Shown one piece after another: positions 33,845 through 43,849 of a DNA stretch of 64,000 nt (positions are counted from its first letter, which is position 1; every line of letters begins with the position of its first letter). Source of the stretch: Rivihabitans pingtungensis (lineage in GTDB: Bacteria; Pseudomonadota; Gammaproteobacteria; Burkholderiales; Aquaspirillaceae); NCBI RefSeq assembly GCF_003201855.1, contig NZ_QJKI01000001.1, positions 1-64,000 on the forward strand, given 5' to 3'. The position numbers were made by a program, and so were the translations under genes. Below the pieces are notes generated by a model that saw nothing but the letters and a program-made list of their open reading frames with translations, was not told the origin of the DNA and made no database searches.

Positions 33845-34927
33845 TCAACCGTGACGGCGGGCAAAGTCCACCATGAAGCTGGCCAGGGTTTTCACCCCTT
33901 CCAGCGGCATGGCGTTGTAAATCGATGCGCGCATGCCGCCGACCGAACGATGGCCCTTGAGCTGCAACAGATTGCGCTGCTCGGCTTCGGCCAGGAAGGC
34001 CGCTTCCAGCTCGGGCGAGCCCAGGCGGAACGGCACATTCATGCGTGAGCGGAACGGGGTTTCCACCGGACAGTGGTAAAAACCCTGGCTGCTGTCGATG
34101 GCGTGATACAGCAGGCCGGCTTTTTCTTCGTTGCGGCTGGCCATGCCCGGCACGCCACCTTGCTGCTTGAGCCACTTGAACACCAGGCCGGCGATATAAA
34201 TCGCGTAGGTCGGCGGGGTGTTGTACATCGAGTCGGCGTCGGCGTGCACGCGGTAGTCGTACATGGTGGGCATATGCGCCGGCAGCTGGCCCAGCAGGTC
34301 TTCGCGCACAATCACCAGGGTGAGGCCGGACGGGCCGATGTTCTTTTGGGCGCCGGCAAAAATCAGCCCAAAGCGCGACACGTCCACCGCGCGCGACAGA
34401 ATATCCGACGACATATCGCACACCAGCGGCACAGTGCTGTCCGGGATATAGGGGAACTGCACGCCGCCGATGGTTTCGTTGGACACATAGTGCAGATAGG
34501 CCGCGTCCGGCGAGGTGCGCCAGCTGGCTGGGTCCGGCACATAGGTGTACTGGCGGTCTTCGCTGGAGGCGACGATGTTCACCTCGGCGAATTTGCGCGC
34601 TTCTTTGATGGCCAGCTTGGACCAGTGGCCGGTGTTGACCACATCGATGGATTTTTTGTCGCCCAGCAGGTTCAGCGGCACCATGGCGAACTGCGACAGC
34701 GCGCCGCCCTGCAAAAACAGCACTTTGTAATTGGCCGGAATGCCCATCAGCTGGCGCAGGTCGGTTTCTGCTTCGTGGATGATGGACATGAATTCTTTGC
34801 CGCGATGGCTCATTTCCATCACCGACATGCCGCTGCCGTGCCAATCCAGCAGCTCTTGCTGGGCTTGCAGCAACACATCGCGCGGCAGCACCGCCGGCCC
34901 TGCGGAGAAGTTATACACTTGGGTCAT
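33845..34927 (-). CDS. serC: Phosphoserine aminotransferase
   Basis: About 360 residues from the ATG at 34927. It opens YNFSAGPAVLP, has HRGKEF, and carries the PLP-lysine segment FAGAQKNIGPSGLTLVIV near residue 195. SerC converts 3-phosphohydroxypyruvate to phosphoserine and also acts in vitamin B6 synthesis. The order gyrA, serC, pheA on one strand is a recurrent arrangement in proteobacteria. Confidence 0.96.
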   Translation of the reverse strand: MTQVYNFSAGPAVLPRDVLLQAQQELLDWHGSGMSVMEMSHRGKEFMSIIHEAETDLRQLMGIPANYKVLFLQGGALSQFAMVPLNLLGDKKSIDVVNTGHWSKLAIKEARKFAEVNIVASSEDRQYTYVPDPASWRTSPDAAYLHYVSNETIGGVQFPYIPDSTVPLVCDMSSDILSRAVDVSRFGLIFAGAQKNIGPSGLTLVIVREDLLGQLPAHMPTMYDYRVHADADSMYNTPPTYAIYIAGLVFKWLKQQGGVPGMASRNEEKAGLLYHAIDSSQGFYHCPVETPFRSRMNVPFRLGSPELEAAFLAEAEQRNLLQLKGHRSVGGMRASIYNAMPLEGVKTLASFMVDFARRHG

Positions 34928-34970
34928 CAAGCCGTCCTTGTTTCGTCTATCCCGGATGTGCCGGGGTGTT

Positions 34971-35408
34971 TCAGCTCAGCAGAAAGTGGGCGCGCGCCAC
35001 TGCCACCGGCTTGGCGCGGTCATTCTGCCAGCACTCAATCAGCATGTTCGCCACCCGCTTGCCCTGCTTGGTCAGCTGACATTGCGCGTACAGCGTTTGC
35101 GGCCGGCCCGAGCGCAGGTAGTCAAACGAGATGTCCACCACCTTGGGCGGCTCCAGCGTGGCGCGCACCCACATCAGGTGGATCAGCCCGGCGTTTTCCA
35201 GAAAACCGCCAATCAGCCCGCCGTGCAGCGCCGGCAGCAAGGTGTTGCCGATATTGCGCTCGTAGTACGGCAGGCGAAACAGCAGGCTGTCCTCGCCGCT
35301 TTCTTCAAACTCGACGCCCATCAGCCGGGCGTAGGGGATGCTGTCGATGATGCCAGCATAGTCCTTGCGCTCACGCAGCGCCAGGAAGGATTGCATGAAG
35401 GCGCTCAT
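34971..35408 (-). CDS. PaaI-type hotdog thioesterase
   Basis: From the ATG at 35408 the protein has 145 residues. It has the hotdog pattern LPALHGGLIGGFLENAGL near residue 65 and VVDISFDYLRSGRPQTL. It starts within the stop of the next thioesterase gene (four-base overlap), so the pair is co-translated. The acyl substrate is unknown. Confidence 0.85.
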   Translation of the reverse strand: MSAFMQSFLALRERKDYAGIIDSIPYARLMGVEFEESGEDSLLFRLPYYERNIGNTLLPALHGGLIGGFLENAGLIHLMWVRATLEPPKVVDISFDYLRSGRPQTLYAQCQLTKQGKRVANMLIECWQNDRAKPVAVARAHFLLS

Positions 35409-35863
35409 AACGGGGCTCCGGTGGCGTCGCCGCCCAGGATGGCGTTGGACGAGCCGCGCATAAAGGTGGCCACGCCGTGGGCAATCGGGTCGGCGGGGTC
35501 GCCGTGATGGCACACCGCGCGGGTAAAGCCGATTTGCCGCGCCAGCTTGTAGCACTCCGCCGTGCAGTAAATCGGCAGGCCCGGCGTGGCGGCCTTCAGG
35601 TAGTCGATGCGCAAATCCAGCGTGGCCATCGCCTCGGCGCTGTCCAGGTGGCTGAACACCGACAGCGCACTGGTGGTGTCCACCAGCGAGGTGATCACCC
35701 CGCCGTGAATCACGCCATTGCTGCCGTTGCCCACCAGGTCATCACGGTAGTTCACTTTGAGCGTCGGCTTGCCGTCTTCCACGCCAATGAACTCAAAGCC
35801 CAAGGTGGCGCAGTGCGGCAAGCTGACAAACCAGCGTTGCAGGGTGTCGAGCAGTTCGGTCAT
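35405..35863 (-). CDS. PaaI-type hotdog thioesterase
   Basis: The 152-residue protein has [20 protein letters not shown] near residue 50, the hotdog helix with the conserved HGG and Asp, and [15 protein letters not shown]. It overlaps the gyrA stop by four bases upstream and the second thioesterase downstream, so it is likely part of the gyrA transcript. Substrate unknown. Confidence 0.87.
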   Translation of the reverse strand: MTELLDTLQRWFVSLPHCATLGFEFIGVEDGKPTLKVNYRDDLVGNGSNGVIHGGVITSLVDTTSALSVFSHLDSAEAMATLDLRIDYLKAATPGLPIYCTAECYKLARQIGFTRAVCHHGDPADPIAHGVATFMRGSSNAILGGDATGAPL

Positions 35864-38541
35864 GCCGGGGTGTCCGTGCTGGTGTCGCCGCCTTCCGTCG
35901 GGCTGGCGGCGTCGGCGTCGAGTTCGGCGTCAGCGTCGGCGTCGTCGCTCTCGGCCACCTTGACGATGCTGACCAATCGCTCGCCGTCGTCCAGATTGAT
36001 CAGGCGCACGCCCTGGGCGGCGCGGCCGGTTTCGCGCACTTCTGCCGCCTTGGTGCGGATCAGCACGCCGCCGTCGGTGATCAGCATGATGTCGTCGGTT
36101 TCTTCCACCAGGCTGGCCGCCACCAGCTTCAGGCCGGTTTTGTCGGTGAGGTCCATGGCGATCACGCCTTGCGTGCCGCGGCTGGTCTGGCGGAAATCGG
36201 CCACGCGGGTGCGCTTGCCATAGCCGCCATCGCTGGCGGTGAGCACTTGCTGGTCTTCCGAGCTGGTCACCAGCAGGGAAATCACCTGCTGGTCTTCGCC
36301 CAGCTGCATGCCGCGCACGCCGGCGGCGGTGCGGCCCATCGGGCGCACGGCGGTTTCGTCAAAGCGCACGGCCTTGCCGGCGTTGGAGAACAGCATCACC
36401 TGGTCGTGGCCCGAGGTCAGCGCCACGCCAATCAGATTGTCGCCTTCGTCCAGCTTGACGGCGATGATGCCGGCCGCGCGCGGGCGGGAGAACGCTTGCA
36501 GCGGGGTTTTTTTCACCGTGCCGCTGGCGGTGCACATGAAGATGAACGGGCCCTTGGCCTTGACGGCGGCTTCTTCGTCCTCGATGTCGTCCTTGACGTC
36601 CGCCTCGGCGTCGGTAAACGCCTTGACCGGCAGCAGGGCGTTGATTTTTTCGCCATCGGCCAGCGGCAGCACATTGACCATCGGCTTGCCACGGCTGTTG
36701 CGGCTGCCCTGCGGCAGGTCGTAGACCTTGATCCAGTACATGCGGCCCAGGCTGGAGAAGCACAGCAGATAGTCGTGGGTGTTGGCGGCAAACAGGGTTT
36801 CGATGAAATCGTCGTCCTTGGTGGCCGCCGCCTGCTTGCCGCGTCCGCCACGGCGCTGGGCGCGGTAGTCGTCCAGCGGCTGCGCCTTGATATAGCCGCC
36901 GTGCGAGATGGTCACCACCATGTCTTGCGGGGTGATCAGGTCTTCGATATTGATGTCGCCGCCAAATACCGAGATTTCCGAACGGCGCGCGTCGCCAAAC
37001 TGGGCTTTCACCTGGTTCAGCTCGGCGGCGATGATGTCCGACACCCGCTCAGTGCGGGCCAGGATGTCGCTCAGGTCGATGATGGTGGCCATCACATCGC
37101 GGTATTCATCGACGATTTTGTCCTGCTCCAGCCCGGTCAGCCGTTGCAGGCGCAATTCCAGAATCGCCTGCGCCTGCACATCGGACAGACGATATGCATC
37201 GTCGTGCAGGCCGTATTCCGGCAGCAGCCCATCCGGGCGCGCCTGGCTTGGGTCCACCTTGGCCAGCATGCCGGCCACCAGCTCGGAGCGCCAGTTTTGT
37301 CCCATCAGCTCGCGCTTGGCCTCGGCCGGGGTGGGCGAGGCCTTGATCAGGGTGATGATCGGGTCCACATTGGACAAGGCCACCGCCAGACCTTCCAGCA
37401 CATGGCCGCGCTCGCGCGCCTTGCGCAGCTCGTACACCGTGCGGCGGGTGACCACTTCGCGGCGATGGCGCAGGAATTCTTCCAGAATCTGCTTGATATT
37501 CAGCAGACGCGGCTGGCCATCGACCAGCGCCACCATATTGATGCCAAAGCTGTCTTGCAGCTGGGTCATCTTGAACAGATTGTTCAGCACCACGTCCGGC
37601 ACTTCGCCGCGTTTGAGCTCAATCACCACGCGCATGCCGGATTTGTCCGACTCGTCGCGGATTTCGCTGATGCCTTCCAGGGTTTTTTCTCGCACCAGTT
37701 CGCCAATGCGCTCCAGCAGGCGCGCCTTGTTCACTTGGTAGGGGATTTCATCGACGATCAGCGCCTGGCGGTCGCCCTTGCCGATGTCTTCGACATGGGT
37801 GCGCGCGCGCATCACCACCCGGCCACGGCCGGTGCGGTAGCCTTCTTTCACCCCGGCGGTGCCGTAGATGATGCCGGCAGTGGGGAAGTCCGGCGCCGGA
37901 ATGATGTCGATCAGCTCGTCAATCGTCATCTCGCCATTGGCCAGCAGCGCCAGGCAAGCGTCCACCACCTCGTTGAGGTTGTGCGGCGGAATATTGGTGG
38001 CCATGCCCACGGCAATGCCCGAGCTGCCGTTGATCAGCAGATTGGGGATTTTGGCCGGCAGGATCAGCGGCTCGTGCTCCGAGCCGTCGTAGTTGGGGCC
38101 AAAATCGACGGTTTCTTTTTCGATGTCGGCCAGCAGCTCGTGGGCGATGCGCGCCATGCGGATTTCGGTGTAACGCATGGCGGCGGCGTTGTCGCCATCC
38201 ACCGAGCCGAAGTTGCCCTGGCCGTCCACCAGGGGGTAGCGCAGCGAAAAATCCTGCGCCATGCGCACGATGGTGTCGTACACCGCCGTGTCGCCGTGCG
38301 GGTGGTATTTACCGATCACGTCGCCGACGATACGCGCCGACTTCTTGTAAGCCCGGTTCCAGTCGTTGGACAGCTCGTGCATGGCAAACAGCACGCGGCG
38401 GTGCACAGGCTTGAGGCCGTCGCGCACATCAGGCAGCGCCCGGCCCACGATCACGCTCATCGCGTAATCCAGGTAGGAACGCCGCATCTCCTCTTCGAGG
38501 CTGACCGGAAGGGTTTCTTTGGCGAATAGATGTTCTGTCAT
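35860..38541 (-). CDS. gyrA: DNA gyrase subunit A
   Basis: From the ATG at 38541 the protein has 893 residues. The quinolone-resistance region reads [20 protein letters not shown], with threonine at the position of Escherichia coli Ser83 and aspartate at the Asp87 position. The catalytic tyrosine is in [10 protein letters not shown]. The GyrA box is present as QRRGGRG, separating gyrase from topoisomerase IV. The C-terminal beta-pinwheel ends in an acidic tail rich in Asp and Glu. Threonine at position 83 is the wild-type residue in several genera, so it is not by itself evidence for resistance. Confidence 0.97.
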   Translation of the reverse strand: MTEHLFAKETLPVSLEEEMRRSYLDYAMSVIVGRALPDVRDGLKPVHRRVLFAMHELSNDWNRAYKKSARIVGDVIGKYHPHGDTAVYDTIVRMAQDFSLRYPLVDGQGNFGSVDGDNAAAMRYTEIRMARIAHELLADIEKETVDFGPNYDGSEHEPLILPAKIPNLLINGSSGIAVGMATNIPPHNLNEVVDACLALLANGEMTIDELIDIIPAPDFPTAGIIYGTAGVKEGYRTGRGRVVMRARTHVEDIGKGDRQALIVDEIPYQVNKARLLERIGELVREKTLEGISEIRDESDKSGMRVVIELKRGEVPDVVLNNLFKMTQLQDSFGINMVALVDGQPRLLNIKQILEEFLRHRREVVTRRTVYELRKARERGHVLEGLAVALSNVDPIITLIKASPTPAEAKRELMGQNWRSELVAGMLAKVDPSQARPDGLLPEYGLHDDAYRLSDVQAQAILELRLQRLTGLEQDKIVDEYRDVMATIIDLSDILARTERVSDIIAAELNQVKAQFGDARRSEISVFGGDINIEDLITPQDMVVTISHGGYIKAQPLDDYRAQRRGGRGKQAAATKDDDFIETLFAANTHDYLLCFSSLGRMYWIKVYDLPQGSRNSRGKPMVNVLPLADGEKINALLPVKAFTDAEADVKDDIEDEEAAVKAKGPFIFMCTASGTVKKTPLQAFSRPRAAGIIAVKLDEGDNLIGVALTSGHDQVMLFSNAGKAVRFDETAVRPMGRTAAGVRGMQLGEDQQVISLLVTSSEDQQVLTASDGGYGKRTRVADFRQTSRGTQGVIAMDLTDKTGLKLVAASLVEETDDIMLITDGGVLIRTKAAEVRETGRAAQGVRLINLDDGERLVSIVKVAESDDADADAELDADAASPTEGGDTSTDTPA

Positions 38542-38705
38542 GGATCGGGCAAGCCGTCTGGTTCTAAGCAAAAGTAAGGGCTGATTCTAGCATGTCAGGG
38601 CGATGACAGGGGATGGGACGGGCGCGAAAGCAGCCAGCAGGCAGGGATTGCCGCGCCGCAGGAGAGGGCGGCGCGGGCGAGTTCAGTTCAGAAATACAGC
38701 CGGAT

Positions 38706-39836
38706 TTAGCCCAACACCTTATCCAAGCCCTCCGCCAAACTCTCCACCGTGCGCGCCGGGTCGTGCAGTTTGTCCAGCCCGAACAGGCCGATGCGGAAGG
38801 TGCGGAAGTCGGCGCCTTCGTCGCATTGCAGCGGCACGCCGGCGGCGGTTTGCAGGCCGACGCCGAGGAATTTCTTGCCGGTTTGAATCTCCGGGTCGCT
38901 GGTGTAGCTGACCACCACGCCAGGGGCCTGGAAGCCTTCGGCGGCGACGCTGGGGAAGCCGCGCGATTCCAGCAGGGCGCGCACGCGGCGGCCGAGTTCG
39001 TGCTGTTCGGCGCAGACTTTGTCAAAGCCGTATTGCTCGGTTTCCAGCATCACGTCGCGCAGCACGGTCAGCGCGTCGGTGGGCATGGTGGCGTGGTAGG
39101 CATGGCCGCCGGTTTCAAAGGCTTCCATGATTTGCCGCCATTTTTTCAGGTCGCAGGCAAAGCTGGTGCTGGTGGTGTCGTTCAGCCGCGCCAGCGCGCG
39201 TTCGCTCAGGCCAATCAGCGCGCCGCAGGGCGAGGCGCTCCAGCCTTTTTGCGGGGCGCTGATCAGCACGTCCACCAGATTGGCCTGCATATTCACCCAC
39301 ACCGTGCCAGAGGCGATACAGTCCAGCACAAACAGGCCGCCCACTTCGCGCACGGCGGCGCCAACGGCTTGCAGGTAATCATCCGGCAGCATCATGCCGG
39401 AGGCGGTTTCCACGTGCGGGGCAAACACCACGGCCGGGCGGTATTCGCGGATGGCGGCGACCACTTCGTCAATCGGGGCCGGGGCAAATGGCGCTTGCGG
39501 GCCATCGCCCAGCTGGCGGGCCTTGAGCACGCGGGTGTCGGCCGGGATGCGGCCCATGTCAAAAATCTGCGTCCAGCGGAAGCTGAACCAGCCATTGCGG
39601 ATCACCAGCACTTTTTGCTCGGTGGCGAACTGGCGGGCGACGGCTTCCATGCCAAAGGTGCCGCTGCCGGGCACGATGGCGGTGGCGTCGGCGTGGTACA
39701 CCACTTTGAGCAGGCGCGAGATGTCGCGCATCACCCCTTGAAAGCGCTGCGACATGTGGTTGAGTGCGCGGTCGGTGTAGACCACGGAATATTCGAGCAG
39801 GCCGTCGGGATCGGGATGGGTCAGCAGGGCAGTCAC
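38706..39836 (-). CDS. Class V aminotransferase (alanine/serine-glyoxylate type)
   Basis: The start is taken as the GTG at 39836 because AAGGAG lies just upstream; this gives 376 residues. The PLP fold is recognisable from VPGSGTFGMEAVARQF near residue 55, then FVLDCIASG and the lysine in SAPQKGWSASPCGALIG near residue 196. The family includes serine-pyruvate, alanine-glyoxylate and aspartate-type enzymes; the donor is not determined here. The gene follows gyrA's promoter region in the same direction. Confidence 0.85.
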   Translation of the reverse strand: MTALLTHPDPDGLLEYSVVYTDRALNHMSQRFQGVMRDISRLLKVVYHADATAIVPGSGTFGMEAVARQFATEQKVLVIRNGWFSFRWTQIFDMGRIPADTRVLKARQLGDGPQAPFAPAPIDEVVAAIREYRPAVVFAPHVETASGMMLPDDYLQAVGAAVREVGGLFVLDCIASGTVWVNMQANLVDVLISAPQKGWSASPCGALIGLSERALARLNDTTSTSFACDLKKWRQIMEAFETGGHAYHATMPTDALTVLRDVMLETEQYGFDKVCAEQHELGRRVRALLESRGFPSVAAEGFQAPGVVVSYTSDPEIQTGKKFLGVGLQTAAGVPLQCDEGADFRTFRIGLFGLDKLHDPARTVESLAEGLDKVLG

Positions 39837-39937
39837 TTGGTTTCTCCTTGGTAGTCTGGCTGCGCCGCGCGGCGGCGCAAACCAAGGGCATAAGCATACC
39901 GCCAGCGGACGGGTTTGTGGCAAGTGTCGCGCGCGGC

Positions 39938-40003
39938 GCGCCAAGCCCAGCGCAGCGGCCCTGAGGCCGGGCGAGACGGTCGGGCAGCCACGCCAGGAGA
40001 CGC
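39938..40003. repeat. Decayed MITE-like repeat at the znuA stop codon
   Basis: The sequence GCCAAGCCCAGCGCAGCGGCC and then GTCGGGCAGCCACGCCAGGAG, read in parts, follows the reversed orientation of the family with a deleted centre. It ends at TTA (40004-40006), the TAA stop of znuA. Confidence 0.55.
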
Positions 40004-40900
40004 TTACGGCTTCATCGCCGCGCTCAGGCTGTTGACGTTATGGCTGAACAGCTTGAGATAACTGGGCGCCGGGCCGTTGGCCGGGGACAGCGCGTCGGCA
40101 TAGAGCTTGCCGCCCACTTGCACGCCGGCTTCGCGGCTGAGTTGCTCCAGCAGGCGCTTGTCGGTCATGTTTTCGACAAACACCGCGCGGATTTTTTCGG
40201 CTTTCACCTGGCGCACCAGCTTGGCCACGGTTTTGGCCGAGGCTTCGGCGTCGGTGGAGACGCCTTGCGGGGACAAAAAGCGGATTTGATAGCGCTGCGC
40301 CAGGTAGCCAAAGGCGTCGTGGCTGGTCAGCACCTTGCGCTGGCTGGCCGGGATGGCGGCAAAGCGCTGGCGGGCGTCGGCGTCCAGTGCGTCCAGCTGC
40401 TGGCTGTACTGGCTGGCGCGCTGGCTGTAGTAGTCCTTGCCGGCCGGGTCGGCCTGGGTGAGCGCGGCGCGGATATTGTTGACGTAGAGTTTGACGTTTT
40501 GCGGGTTGTGCCAGGCGTGCGGGTCGGTGTGGCCATGGTCATGGCCGTGATGATCGTGTTCTTCTTCGGCCATGTCTTGCGCTTTCACGCCCTGGCTGGC
40601 CACCACGGTCTGGCCCTTGAAGCCGGAAGACTTGCTCAGCCGGCTCAGCCAGCCCTCAAAACCCAGGCCGTTGACCACAAACACCTTGGCGGCGGCCAGT
40701 TTTTTGACATCCTGCGGCGCCGGCTGAAACACGTGGGCGTCTTGATCGGGGCCGACCAGGCTGGCCACGTCCACCCGCTCGCCGCCCACTTCGCGGGTGA
40801 GGTCGGCCAGAATGCTGAAGCTGGCGAGCACCGGCAGTTTGTCGGCCAGCGCCGGCGTGGCCAGCAGCGCCAGCAGCAGGGAGATCAGGGATTTTTTCAT
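40004..40900 (-). CDS. znuA: Zinc ABC transporter substrate-binding protein
   Basis: From the ATG at 40900 the protein has 298 residues with a signal peptide (MKKSLISLLLALLATPALA). A metal-binding cluster-9 protein is indicated by ASFSILADLTREVGGERV, HVFQPAPQDV, GLGFEGWL and a His-rich loop EEEHDHHGHDHGHTDPHAWH. The loop is typical of zinc-binding ZnuA. It is the last gene of the znuCBA run. Confidence 0.93.
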   Translation of the reverse strand: MKKSLISLLLALLATPALADKLPVLASFSILADLTREVGGERVDVASLVGPDQDAHVFQPAPQDVKKLAAAKVFVVNGLGFEGWLSRLSKSSGFKGQTVVASQGVKAQDMAEEEHDHHGHDHGHTDPHAWHNPQNVKLYVNNIRAALTQADPAGKDYYSQRASQYSQQLDALDADARQRFAAIPASQRKVLTSHDAFGYLAQRYQIRFLSPQGVSTDAEASAKTVAKLVRQVKAEKIRAVFVENMTDKRLLEQLSREAGVQVGGKLYADALSPANGPAPSYLKLFSHNVNSLSAAMKP

Positions 40901-40929
40901 GCTTGCGTCCTTGGGTGACAACGGGGGAA

Positions 40930-41805
40930 TCAGTGCGCCAGATGGCGCTGGCGGATCAAACGCGGCAACACCCCGCCAGCCGGGGCGAACAGCAGCGACA
41001 ATAAATACAGGCTGCCGGCAAACAAAATAATCGCCGGGCCAGAAGGCAGGTCAAAGTGATACGAGCACAGCAGGCCGCCCAAACCCGAGCTCAGCGCCAG
41101 GGCGATGGCGGTCAGCAGCATGCCGCCCACGCTTTGCGCCCACAGCCGGGCGGTGATGGCCGGCAGCATCATCAAGCCCACCGCCATCAAGGTGCCCAGC
41201 GCCTGAAAACCGGCCACCAGATTGAGCACCACCAGCACCAGAAAAATCAGGTGATACGCCCCGCCCGAGGCGCCAACCGACTGCAAAAACGCCGGGTCGT
41301 AGCTTTCCAGCAGCAGCGGCCGGTAAATCACCGCCAGGGTGAGCAGGGTGAGCGAGGCAATCGAGGCCACCAGCAGCAGCGCGGCGTCGTCCACCGCCAG
41401 CACGGTGCCAAACAGGATATGGATCAGATCGACATTGCTGCCGTACTTGGACACCAGCAGCACGCCCACCGACAGCGCCAGTAGGTAAAACGCGGCAAAG
41501 CTGGCGTCCTCGCGCACGCTGGTGAAGCGGCTGACCAGGCCGGCAATCAGCGCCACGGAAATCCCGGCGACAAAGCCGCCCAGCCCCATGGCCGGCAGCG
41601 ACAGCCCGGCAAAAATAAAGCCGATGGCCGCGCCCGGCAGCACGGCGTGGCTGAGCGCGTCGCCCATCAGGCTCATGCGCCGCATCACCAAAAACAGCCC
41701 AATCGGCCCGCAGCCCAGCGCCAGCGCCAGGCAGCCAACCAGGCCACGGCGCATAAAGCCGAATTCAATAAAGGGTTGCACCAGCAGGGTGTAAAGCTCG
41801 TTCAT
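40930..41805 (-). CDS. znuB: Zinc ABC transporter permease
   Basis: The 291-residue protein has about eight membrane helices and the ABC-3 permease pattern: MRRGLVGCLALALGCGPIG near the N-terminus, then MGDALSHAVLPGAAIGF and the C-terminal helices. It overlaps the znuC stop by four bases and precedes znuA by 29 bases. Confidence 0.93.
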   Translation of the reverse strand: MNELYTLLVQPFIEFGFMRRGLVGCLALALGCGPIGLFLVMRRMSLMGDALSHAVLPGAAIGFIFAGLSLPAMGLGGFVAGISVALIAGLVSRFTSVREDASFAAFYLLALSVGVLLVSKYGSNVDLIHILFGTVLAVDDAALLLVASIASLTLLTLAVIYRPLLLESYDPAFLQSVGASGGAYHLIFLVLVVLNLVAGFQALGTLMAVGLMMLPAITARLWAQSVGGMLLTAIALALSSGLGGLLCSYHFDLPSGPAIILFAGSLYLLSLLFAPAGGVLPRLIRQRHLAH

Positions 41806-42560
41806 GGCTGGGCCTCCTGCGCGGCGGCGTCATCCACCCGGCACACCGGGGCTTGTTCATGCCAGTGGGCGACATTGGCGCTGGCGCGCTGCAAATTGGC
41901 CTCGGTCAGCACCTCGGCAGTCGGCCCCCAGGCCACCACCTCGCGCGACAGCAGCAAGGTGTGCGGAAAATACTCGCGCACCTGGGCAAAATCATGCAGC
42001 ACGGCAATCACCGTGCGCTGCTCGGCCTGCCAGCGGCGCACCAGCGCCAGCAAATCATGCGTGGTGCGCGCGTCGATGGCGGTGAATGGCTCGTCCAGCA
42101 AAATCAGCGGCGCGTCCTGCACCATGATGCGGGCGAACAATACCCGCTGAAACTGCCCGGCCGACAAGGCGCTGACCGGGCGCTGGGCAAACTCGCCCAA
42201 GCCCACCGCCGCCAAGGCATCTTGCGCCGCCTGCCAATCCTGCGCCCGCGCCGCGCCAAACGCGCCCATATGCCGCCAGGCGCCGGTCAGCACGGTGTCC
42301 AGCACGCTCACCGGCAAGCTGCGGTCGATCTGCGCCGCCTGCGGCAGATAGGCGATATGCTGCCGGCTCACCCCGCCCAGCTCCACCCGCCCGGCGTCCG
42401 GGCGCAAGGCGCCGATCATGGTTTTCAGGATGGTGCTCTTGCCCGCGCCATTCGGCCCGACAATCGCCGTGGCCTGGCCGGCGGCAAACTCGCCGCTGAC
42501 ATGGTGCACGGCGGGGTGGCGACGGTAAGACACCGTCAAATTAGACAAGCGCACGCTCAC
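41802..42560 (-). CDS. znuC: Zinc ABC transporter ATP-binding protein
   Basis: From the GTG at 42560 the protein has 252 residues. Walker A is GPNGAGKST near residue 42, the signature motif is SALSAGQFQRVLFAR (SAGQ), and Walker B is LILLDEPF. The GTG start overlaps the stop of the small upstream ORF by four bases (GTGA), which supports this start and indicates translational coupling. Confidence 0.92.
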   Translation of the reverse strand: MSVRLSNLTVSYRRHPAVHHVSGEFAAGQATAIVGPNGAGKSTILKTMIGALRPDAGRVELGGVSRQHIAYLPQAAQIDRSLPVSVLDTVLTGAWRHMGAFGAARAQDWQAAQDALAAVGLGEFAQRPVSALSAGQFQRVLFARIMVQDAPLILLDEPFTAIDARTTHDLLALVRRWQAEQRTVIAVLHDFAQVREYFPHTLLLSREVVAWGPTAEVLTEANLQRASANVAHWHEQAPVCRVDDAAAQEAQP

Positions 42561-42691
42561 AGCCCGCCCTCGGACAAGGCCCAGATGACCGCCGTCCACA
42601 AGCCGGCGATGGCCAGCAAGGCCATGGCCAGACGCTGACCGGCAGAAGCGGCCAGCAGGCTGAAGCGACGGGATAACCGGTTTGCTTTCAT
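42557..42691 (-). CDS. 44-residue membrane protein coupled to znuC
   Basis: The small frame begins at the ATG at 42691, with AGGAA about six bases upstream. It encodes a basic N-terminus MKANRLSRRFSLLAASAGQR followed by one hydrophobic helix LAMALLAIAGLWTAVIWAL and the tail SEGGL. Its TGA stop overlaps the znuC start. The topology and coupling suggest a real single-pass membrane protein of the zinc uptake operon. I do not recognise a family. Confidence 0.7.
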   Translation of the reverse strand: MKANRLSRRFSLLAASAGQRLAMALLAIAGLWTAVIWALSEGGL

Positions 42692-42851
42692 GGGTATTCC
42701 TGAAATGACGCCGCCCCAGGGTGAAGTGGGGCGGTGTGGTTGTTCTATCGTTGTGACGCCGGGTGCTGCGACTTACCCTTGTGGCGCGGTGTGCATGCTC
42801 GCCAAATGCGGCCAAAGCAGGCTTGCCCTCAGTGCGTCGTGGAGACTTGCC

Positions 42852-42876
42852 TGGGTCCCCGCCTGCGCGGGGACGA
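42852..42876. repeat. REP-like palindrome
   Basis: CTGGGTCCCCGCCTGCGCGGGGACGAC is a short palindromic sequence (GTCCCCGC/GCGGGGAC) of a type dispersed in many proteobacterial genomes. It lies in the gap between the CobW-type gene and the small ORF ahead of znuC and is seen once here. It could form an RNA hairpin and lower read-through. Confidence 0.6.
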
Positions 42877-42916
42877 CGCTGAGGCGGATGAAGCCGCTGT
42901 GGCGGCCAGTGTGGCG

Positions 42917-43849
42917 TCACGCCACGGCGGCAATCGCCCGGCCTAGTTCGGCTTCAATTTCAGCCGCCCAGTCGCCCGGTGGGGCGATGAGTTCAAAGCG
43001 GCTGTCGCGTCGCCAGGCCACTTGGGTGGCGGCCCATTCGCCGCCGGCCACCCAGTTGAACCATAACCAATCGTGCGGGCCCATGCGCAGCACCGCCTTG
43101 GCGCGCGCCAGGCCGGGCACGCGCTGCGGCAGGGTGCGCAAAAGCGCGCCCACCCGCTCCAGGTCGAACACCACTTCGCTGGCGAAGGTCCAGCCGGCGC
43201 TGCTCATGCCGCTGTCGGCCGGGGCCAGTTTCGGGCGATAGCGGGCGGCAGGGCGGGCCGGCAGGCTGAGCCAGGCGGGATCGAGCTGGCCGTGCTGCAT
43301 CACTTCGATGCGCGCCTTGGGCGGAAACAGCGCTTGGGCTTGTTCCTGAAACGCGGCTAAGGTGGCGGCGTCGGCCAGGTCGGCCTTGCTGGCGGCCAGC
43401 ACGTCGGCCAGTTCGATCTGGTCGCGGTAGATCGGGTGACGGCGGTAATTGGCGTCGATAAACTGACGCGGGTCCACCACGGTGATGGAGGCCTGAATGT
43501 CCAACGCCTCGCCCAGCGGCGGGCGGCGCAGTTCGTCCACCACATTGGAGGCGTGCGCCAAGCCGCTGGCTTCGATCAACACGCGGTGCGGGCGTTTTTC
43601 CCGAATCAGCTTGACCAGGGTGACTGGCAGTTGCGGGCCGGTGGCGCAGCACAGGCAGCCGCCGGCGATTTCGCGCACCTCGGCGCCGCCGCCAGACAGC
43701 ACGGCGCCGTCGATGCCGATTTCGCCAAATTCGTTGACGATCACCGCCCAGACTTCATCGGCTGGCTTATGCGCCAGCAGATGCAGCAAGGCCGTGGTTT
43801 TGCCCGCGCCCAGAAAGCCGGTGAACAGATTGATGGGGGTTTTGCTCAT
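42917..43849 (-). CDS. CobW/COG0523-type GTPase (putative zinc metallochaperone)
   Basis: The 310-residue protein has Walker A FLGAGKTTAL near residue 12, the GGCLCC metal-binding motif near residue 63, and the G-domain element SKADLADA. A CobW C-terminal domain follows. COG0523 proteins next to zur and znu genes, such as ZigA and ZagA, act as zinc chaperones in zinc limitation. The gene overlaps the zur stop by four bases, supporting a zinc rather than a cobalt role. Confidence 0.9.
   Translation of the reverse strand: MSKTPINLFTGFLGAGKTTALLHLLAHKPADEVWAVIVNEFGEIGIDGAVLSGGGAEVREIAGGCLCCATGPQLPVTLVKLIREKRPHRVLIEASGLAHASNVVDELRRPPLGEALDIQASITVVDPRQFIDANYRRHPIYRDQIELADVLAASKADLADAATLAAFQEQAQALFPPKARIEVMQHGQLDPAWLSLPARPAARYRPKLAPADSGMSSAGWTFASEVVFDLERVGALLRTLPQRVPGLARAKAVLRMGPHDWLWFNWVAGGEWAATQVAWRRDSRFELIAPPGDWAAEIEAELGRAIAAVA

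Noticed and set aside
36169-38529. 786-codon open frame on the plus strand
   Set aside because: It is antisense to gyrA and has no domain signature.
36000-38541. Quinolone resistance in GyrA from threonine at the Ser83 position
   Set aside because: Threonine is the wild-type residue at this site in several genera, and the Asp87 equivalent is unchanged.
38564-39025. 153-codon minus-strand frame beside gyrA
   Set aside because: It overlaps the well-supported aminotransferase gene in another frame and has no family features.
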